Shown here piece after piece: positions 51,501 through 60,082 of a DNA stretch of 64,000 nucleotides. The notes below the pieces were generated by a model. That model searched no databases. It was given only the letters and a program-made list of their open reading frames with translations, and was not told the origin of the DNA. How positions within the stretch are numbered: the first letter of the stretch is position 1; every line of letters begins with the position of its first letter. Origin of the DNA: Choristoneura fumiferana (taxonomy: Eukaryota; Arthropoda; Insecta; Lepidoptera; Tortricidae); assembly GCF_025370935.1 (NCBI RefSeq), contig NC_133472.1:24533523-24597522 (forward strand), written 5' to 3'. Position numbers and translations under genes: made by a program.

Positions 51501-54500
51501 GGACCGCATTCCAATTGCAATCCGGCTGTAAAATGGCAGAACTACATCAGAACTGCGTAAGAACTGCACTCCGACTGCCTAAAATGGCAGTTGGAATGCA
51601 GTCCTCTGACAGTCGGGTCCAGTGCTGGTGCAGTTGTACTAACTGCGCAATAACTGCATCCAAACTCCCATTTTGCAGCCGGATTGCAGTTGGAGTACAT
51701 GTTTTTGTCAATAATTTAGTAGTGCAACCAAGTGCAATAATTATTTTATTAAAATAATTTATGTTAAATAACTTGGCTGAATGCAAGATATTACCTTTGC
51801 CTGCAAAAAAGTGAGAAAATCTAAACTTAGATCGAAACTGTTGCATCTACTATCAGAAATGTCAGTGAAACTGTCAAAGGGATCAAGCAGGGCTACTACG
51901 AAACTCGAAACTAGAAGTTCGTGTCGTGCGGTCCCTCTGACACTTATACTATTTAATACGAGAGCGAGAGGGACGGTACGATACGAACTTCGAGTTTCGA
52001 GTTTCGTAGTAGCCGCAAGGTTCGCCGCATGTTCGCCGTGAGTAGTATAGGTTTATACAACGTGCCTACAATTTGTATGGCAGTCGCGGTAGAATCTGGA
52101 CGAAGCCGTCCGCTTCCATGAGCAGCCGAGGCCCGCGCCAACCAGCTTGCGGTCGTAGTACGAATGTGAAATCCGCTCAGCAGTGCTGCTACGAAACTCG
52201 AAGATCGTGGGTTGCGGTCCCTCTGACACTTATACTATTTAGTACGAGATAGAGAGGGACCGCACGACACGAACTTCGAGTTTGGAGTTTCGTAGTAGCC
52301 CTGCTGACTCGGCCCGACTCCGGCCGGTCGATTAGTGTGTGGTAGGTACTTCGTTTAGGTACTCTAATGCTTCTCATATGTGCTCTGAGTTCACTTATGC
52401 GTTTCCTCTTTCGCTTAACTTTTTTAATACTGCGATTACCCATATTATTTGCTCTCAAAAGTAGTACTAGCGCGTTAGAAAAATGTGCACAGGTCCGTCG
52501 TCGACTACGTACACGCGTGTACTGGCGACTGGGAAATACTTGGCCGCCGCCGCGCGCTAGAACCGTTTTATTTTGCCAAAGACGAAATAAATTGGTATGA
52601 TTGATGTACTCAACCTATTGAAAATCTATGAAGCATAAATCTAAATCTACTAAAAACTATTTAATAAAGCAAATTTTGTGTTGATATTCATAATAATTTT
52701 TATAATATTTGGTTTAACGTGTAAACGAAGGATCTTTTTCAAAAAAATAATCTATCGAGGTTTTTGTCAGCAATCGTGTTTTTGATGAAGTCAAAAACTA
52801 GCTAATAGACTGAAAATATACATATAAAAAAATTGCAGTTGTAAGTATTGTGTAAGTATATTTTAAATATTTTCTAAAATTGTAGTTTTCACTACGTACA
52901 GCGCCTTAAAGCTTATCGTAATTCATATGGTGAAATGAAACGGGTGATGAAGCACCAGGACTCCTCAATAATGAACGTCTCGTAAACGTCACGTAAAAGG
53001 TGACGATCAGTTGACTTTAAACTATTGTAGGTATCTTAGATATTATACACATAAAAGCGTGAAAAAAATTATAACAAAAAATAGAACCAACTACAAAAAA
53101 CCATGAAAATAATTTTCTGCCAGTCTGAAGTCGGTGCCTCAGCACGAGCCAGCAGGAGTGATTGAAGCCCAAAATACTCGTTATAGTTATAGGTGAGTGG
53201 GACGATTATAGGTCCACTCCTGCTGGCTCGTGGACCGACGTGCAGGCACCGACTTCAGACTGGTATAAAATTATTTTCATGGTTTTTTTGTAGTCGGTTT
53301 TATTTTTTGTTATAATTTTTTTTAATAAATTGTTTTGCTTTATAAAAAAAGTTTTCTTCTACACGTGAAGGGAATGTCTAAAGCTAGGGACGCACTTATC
53401 CCACGTACGCAACGTATGCAATGCATTATGAAATCTGGACCCTGATATTTGTATTCTTAGAAACGTACTTGTCATACGTAGCATTGCGGGTTGTGTTGTG
53501 TCCCTAGCTTAAGTAACGCTAAAATATGTAAAATAATTTTCAATGTAATAGGAAAACCGTTTGTGTGAATAATGTTTTGAGCGATAGATATTTTCCATAA
53601 GATAAGCTGTAAGTGCCGTAAGATAACAACTGTCTTCATGTAATCAGCATCAATAACGGCGGAGGGCTTAGTACTGGCCACTTAGATAAAATATACCTGC
53701 GATTTAGCATGTAAATAATTTAATAAGAAGAACGTACTTAATCCTAATCCTAACTAATATTATATTACATATAAATGCGAATATAATTATTATATCTGAA
53801 TTTTGTTACGTTTTCACGCTTAAAGCACCGAAGCGATCGTGATGAAATTTGGTACGCATGAGTTTAGACCCCGAAAAGGACATAGAATAGTTTTATCCCA
53901 GAAAATTGTGAAGTTCCCGCAGGCGTGCGATAAACAAATTCTTAGCAGGCAAATCCGCGGACAACAGATAGTTTTCTAATGTGTAGTCCCTACTTCCTTT
54001 ACATAACAAAATTCATCCAAATCCGTCCAACCGTTATAGCGCGAAAAAGTAAAAAACAAACACACACACTCACGGTATTAGTAGCAAGTAAAATTAGCAT
54101 TTATCAAGGGAGATGCAATACGGTATTTGACTATTTTGTATATGTTTTATAAATTAAAACTACACAATGCCTGTTATCTTTACAAAGAACAAAGTTATAA
54201 AGGTTTGAAATTCAAGATTAGACAGAGAAAGACATACTGGCATGTGACGTCACACACCAGTACCGCCATACTTGCTGCATAGAGAAAAGCGTTTGAGAAA
54301 AAGACAGGTATATAGATTTTTTAAAAAATCACTTTAAATCCAATTTTCAACCGATTTAAATTTTCTCTTCGCTAAACACTATCTGTTTATCTATATTTTC
54401 ATAATAATATTAAGATATGTCAAAATCAGGAGTTGTAAAATACCGTATTTATCAACTAAATGTGTTTACTGTTATATAAACCTTCGTTTTTAGCAATATG

Positions 54501-57500
54501 ACACATTTCACTGTATCATATACGAAAATTCTATTAATTCATTATCTTTTCGTTACTAGATACCTATCCATGCTTGTATTAGACTTTTTGCTACAGAGAC
54601 TACTTAAGTAAGGTCTGTTTAAGCGATAGCTTACAGACTGTAAAAGAAAATAAGACAATTATTTACTAACCTACTATTCTTATTACCGCTGCTGGCAGAT
54701 CTCTGGAGTTTGTTAGTGGAAGTTTTGGTTTTGGGTCGGTTTTCTTTGTTGCCGTTCAGGGTAGCTCTCTGTTCGTCCATACGCTCTGACTGGCAGCGAG
54801 TTAGTAAGTCAAAGAATGACTCGACAGGGTTATCCTCGGATTCTGCTCGCACTACTTCTGGCTTCTTTTCTTTGGCCTCTTCTTCTTTTTTCTTCGCATC
54901 TGGGGTTATCTAGAGAAAAAATATTATACATAAAAAGCGCTCAAGTTGGTAAATCAGAAGTACATGAAAACCTTTTGTTCGATTTTGTACGTTTTACTTG
55001 CTCTGTGGCATTACAAAGTCACACATAGGTTTTAGAATTATTTAGAAATACAACCAACGGAGTATGTTTATTGAATTGACTGTTGAATGCTCAGCTGATG
55101 CGAAGGTCCTCCTGTTACTGTACAAACGTGGTACCAACACTTAACAGAAAAACCGGCCAAGAGCGTGTCGGACACGCCCAAAATAGGGTTCCGTAGCCAT
55201 TACGAAAAAATTAAGTAATATTTTTCTAAGGATTTCGTATTTTATACGAAATCTTCCAAGTTTAGGTATATTTTATACCTTAGGCAATAAATAAATAAAT
55301 AGCAATAAATAACAATAACAATTTACAAATTACAACACACAAATTTGTAAATAGCAATTTACTTATAAACTACTAATAATTCTCAAGCAAACTTAGCCGT
55401 TATAGTTTTCCTTGAAAGTTTGATATACTTACTACCATCCTGAATTTTTTCAAATTTTTCTCTCCACCGGTTTAGATTTTAGAGGGGGGGGGACGCTCGA
55501 TTTTAATGAAAATGTGCACTTTAAAGTTGAATATTTCGCAAACAAATCACTAAATTGAAAAATCGTCTTATCAAACCCCTAATGGTTTTAAAAGACCTAT
55601 CCAACGATACCCCACACTATAGGGTTGGATGAGAAAAAAAAATCAAACCCACTTTACGTCTATGGGAGGTACCCTAAGAAAATTATTTTGAATTTTTAAT
55701 TCTACTATTTTGTCGGCATAGTTTACTTGTATATACGTGCAAAATTACAGCTTTCTAGCATTGATAGTCCCTGATATAAAGCCGCGGACGGACAGACAGA
55801 CAGACAGACATGGCGAAACTATAAGGGTTCCGTTTTTGCCACTTTGGCTCCGGAACCCTAAAAATCAAGATGCTCTTAACTCTTTTGGGTGTGTCTTCTT
55901 AATAGGGCATATTAGGCAACGCTCTGTATGACAACGTCAATTCTCTTCATATTTTGTCGCCATGACGGATCATGGACCAAAGAGTATTATTAGCTATAGA
56001 AATCACATGATATTTACATCGATAGTAACGAAGAGCTATATTTCCAAATACCTAATTGAAATAATATGATAATTGTACGGACATTTAAGATACTCAAAAA
56101 ACTTACCGTTTTGTGCTAGTGCTGCACTCTGACGGCAGAAAATTGCAGTAATATTCCCTATTGTCTTCAGCTCTTTGAAGCTATCACTAATAGGGTAAAA
56201 TCCCACTGTAAAATTCTGCACACCTACTCGTATTTATTCCTTGATCGAAATCGGCATTAAATATTAGTTTACTCATGGTCTTAAATATAACGATAATTTA
56301 TGTTAATCTTAAAACTTTTAACAATTGCATGCATTCCTTTGATTAAAGTAAATAAAGTACCTTAGAAACGGGGCGGATTCAAATAACTGGAAAACAATAG
56401 GTATGGGTAGCCATCACTCAGTCTCCCGGAACTCTTGGATTTTTAAGATTGGGACCAGAAAAGTGACGAACTATTCTTTTTCTACTTATTTCAATTCGTA
56501 TTTTTCGACTTCTTTTACTTTCTAACCAATAAAGAGTAAGGTGCATTAATCTGTTGTGTCTGTCTGTCCGTCTGGTCAGTTTATTCCGAATCTACTGGAT
56601 GAATTCATTCGAAATTTAGCACACTTATACATTTATTATTTATACACGAAAATTGCGGCAAGAATTGTACGAGTATATAATTCTATGTGTAACCTTACAC
56701 TTACTTCTTTACTTATCTGAGTCACATTTCGATCAAAGAACAGATATGCAGGTTTAGAACGTTACAGTGTGATTCGGGCTAGATTGAACCAATGACAGTA
56801 ATGTGACCGCATTAGTTACCGGTATCAAAGACAGCTGTTCCATGCTTTGCCGGCGCACACGCAGAGCGTTGAATGGCGTGCGGGGAGCACGGTCTTCGTC
56901 CAAGATGGGAGGCGGCGGCGCCTCGGCCTCGGCCGGGAGCCCTAACACTTTGCGGAGGTCGCTTATATTCATTTGCGCTGTAGCCATACCAAGAACGTCG
57001 CCCAGCTGTAAAAGAGACCAAAAATTGAAGGCGATCGAAATTAGTCAATTTTTGACTGACTATGCCGGTGCTTTGAGTCTTCTAGTAACATTTGGAAAAG
57101 TCATATACATTATTTTGTTAATTGATGTTATAACAACTTTATATCATTAAGAATTCTTCGCAGACGAGTTTGCAGGCAAATTCTAATAATAAGTGTAACT
57201 CTGTTGTAATTTTCTTATTCGACCAATGGGTTCTTAAAGTCGTTTTGTCCTGTATGATACCACAAGAAATGTTTCTAAACGTCCATACGTTCATCCATCT
57301 ATATTGTACAGTGTCTATTTACCTCTTTTGAGATGTCGTAATGCTCTTTAGCATAGTACAGCGCCTTCTCATGGTTCCCGAGAGCGGCGTGAGCGTTCCC
57401 GAGAGACCAGCAGGCGCGGCCTTCGCCCACTCGGTCCATCAGTTTCCTGGCCGCGGCAAGATGTCGCGCATGGTACTCCTCTGCTATACGATACTCCCGG

Positions 57501-59978
57501 AGCAGCGTGTAGGTGTTCCCTAACGAATAACAAGCTTGAGCTTCCACAGCTGCGTCGCCCAACTCTTCAGCCAGTGCCAGTGTTCGTCTGAGGGAGAAGC
57601 CCAGGATCACGTATACATTTTGTAAAAGTTGGTTTAACACAGATTTAATAATATCTCAGTAGAGATACAATATAACCGCACTTATTCTTAAATGCTTGAT
57701 TGATAAGCTTATGTTAACTTAAAAGTTGCCTTTGCTTAACTAAACATTCGCTTTACCAAGTTTGTAACTTTAAATAAACATAGGTTATGTTCTTGAAATG
57801 AAATTAAGTTAATTTTTTTTCATCATGCACTAAGTTTTTTATTTTATTTCCCATACATAGCTTTATCATACTCGTAACTGTAACAAACGTATTTTATTAA
57901 ATTTTCACACAAAAGCAAACTTTTATGAGATAAAAGATATCAAAAGATCACAAAGGTCAGCTTTTGAGCTCATTTACCATTTTATTTGATTATACTACTT
58001 CGACTGGAGCCAATTTTATGTGTGTACATCTAATGATGTAGGTACCTACTCGTTATCGCTTTGCGGCTATTGGTTTGCGATTCAACTAACATTAGTTTAG
58101 TTATACATGTATATCCCTGATTCCATAGATAGGGTATGTAATGAAAAATAGAAAGACATTCGCATAAGCAAACAAAATGTTATTTGAGTTATAATTATAA
58201 TATTATGAATAATAACTAAAAAAACATTAACATCTGACATCTGCCGTAAGGTACAGTCGAACAAATTGAATCATGACCCAGGGTGGAACCTTTTAATAAT
58301 CAATTTCACAAAAGTATGAGATGTCAACTTGACATTAGTAACACAAAGGTTCTACCCTGGTTCATGGTTCAATTTGTTCAACTGTACATAGAAGTCGATG
58401 TAAAAAATAAAGGTGTTTGTGATATTGAGAACGTTTTATTTAACTCTATTTCGCTAAAAAATAAAAGTTTTCTAGCCGGCAGTAATATTATTGCCTTGTT
58501 GCGCTCTATACATACGTACATACATATAGCACGTACTTTTGTTACAATTCAATTGACCACTGGCAGGGGGTCAAAATGATTAGTAAGATTTAAAACAAAC
58601 AACTTACATTTTACATGACTAGTTAAATTAAAGCTTGTAAAACCGGGTCCCTTATTTCGCATAACATGAATTGTCCTAATATGAATTCGCATAACAGATT
58701 TGGCATAACATAATTGTGCATAACATCGAACTTGTATAATAATAAAGAAACATAACAACTTATTTAGCATAATACTGAATCCGCATACTTGAAATATGTA
58801 TAACATTATTAACTATAACTTAAACTGTTATAAATGAATTCACATAATTTTATCAAGCGAGTGAATCAACTTGGTCAGGGAAAAACCGACTCGGTTAGGT
58901 TAGATTCAGAAAGATTCAGAAAGCTAAGGCGGGAGCGAAGCGTAGCTACTATGGGAAAATATATATTATTGGGCTATTATAAAATACCTAACATCGAAGG
59001 CTTCGATCGCCTTCCGCCTTCTGAACCTAAATTAAACGAATCGGTTTTGCCCTGAACAGGCTAATTCACTCGCTTGATAAAATTATGAGTATTCAATTTA
59101 TAACAGTTTAATTTATAGTTAACAATGTTATGCATATATCAATTATGCGGATTCATTATTATGCTAAATAAGCGTTATACTTGTTTATAATTATGCAAGT
59201 TCGCTGTTATGCACAATTATGTTATGCCAAATCTGTTATGCGAATTCATAATAGGGAAATAAGGGGCACCCTTTCTAATCACTGTTCTACTATTTATACT
59301 GTTCTCTATTAACTAACATTTGCTTTTTAAACCATAAAGTTGCACTGTAAAGTTGCGCTTTATAATACTCCGACCAAGAAATCGTGATGGATGTTTGTGG
59401 AAAATGACGCAACAATAAATTCGCCAACTGCGCGGCCAGAGAGGTACATGTACTTAAAACAAATAAACAGTTGTTACGTGAGTAAAGAATAAAGTTGATT
59501 AGAACAGCTAAATAATTAGGTATTGTTCAGATAAAGGAGGACCATATTTATTTTCATATTTTTTCATACAAACAAACATTCGGTTTACACAATATGGCAC
59601 TTCATAACATAAATTAATCAAAACAAACATTAGGCAATTCGAACCTATGTTATGATGATATGGATATGTGAATATGAGTCAAAAGCAGCACTAAATAAAG
59701 TTATGTCAAAATTTATTTTCTTAATGTAAGCTCAGTAAGACTCGCCTTGCAAAGTCATACATTAGTTTAAGTTCACGCAAGCTGAAGGAACAAAAAGCAC
59801 TAATCTGTAAAAGCTCTGCTTACACTAAAAATACAATCATATCTCCATATTTGAACATGAAGATATGAAATAATGCAATTAGCTAGTATTTGCGATTACT
59901 TAATATAATGTAACTCCTATCCTATTACATAGTAGAAAAATCTATGCAGTAAATCTTTACTTAGCCACCACACACACT

Positions 59979-60016
<38 letters not shown>

Positions 60017-60017
60017 A

Positions 60018-60082
<65 letters not shown>

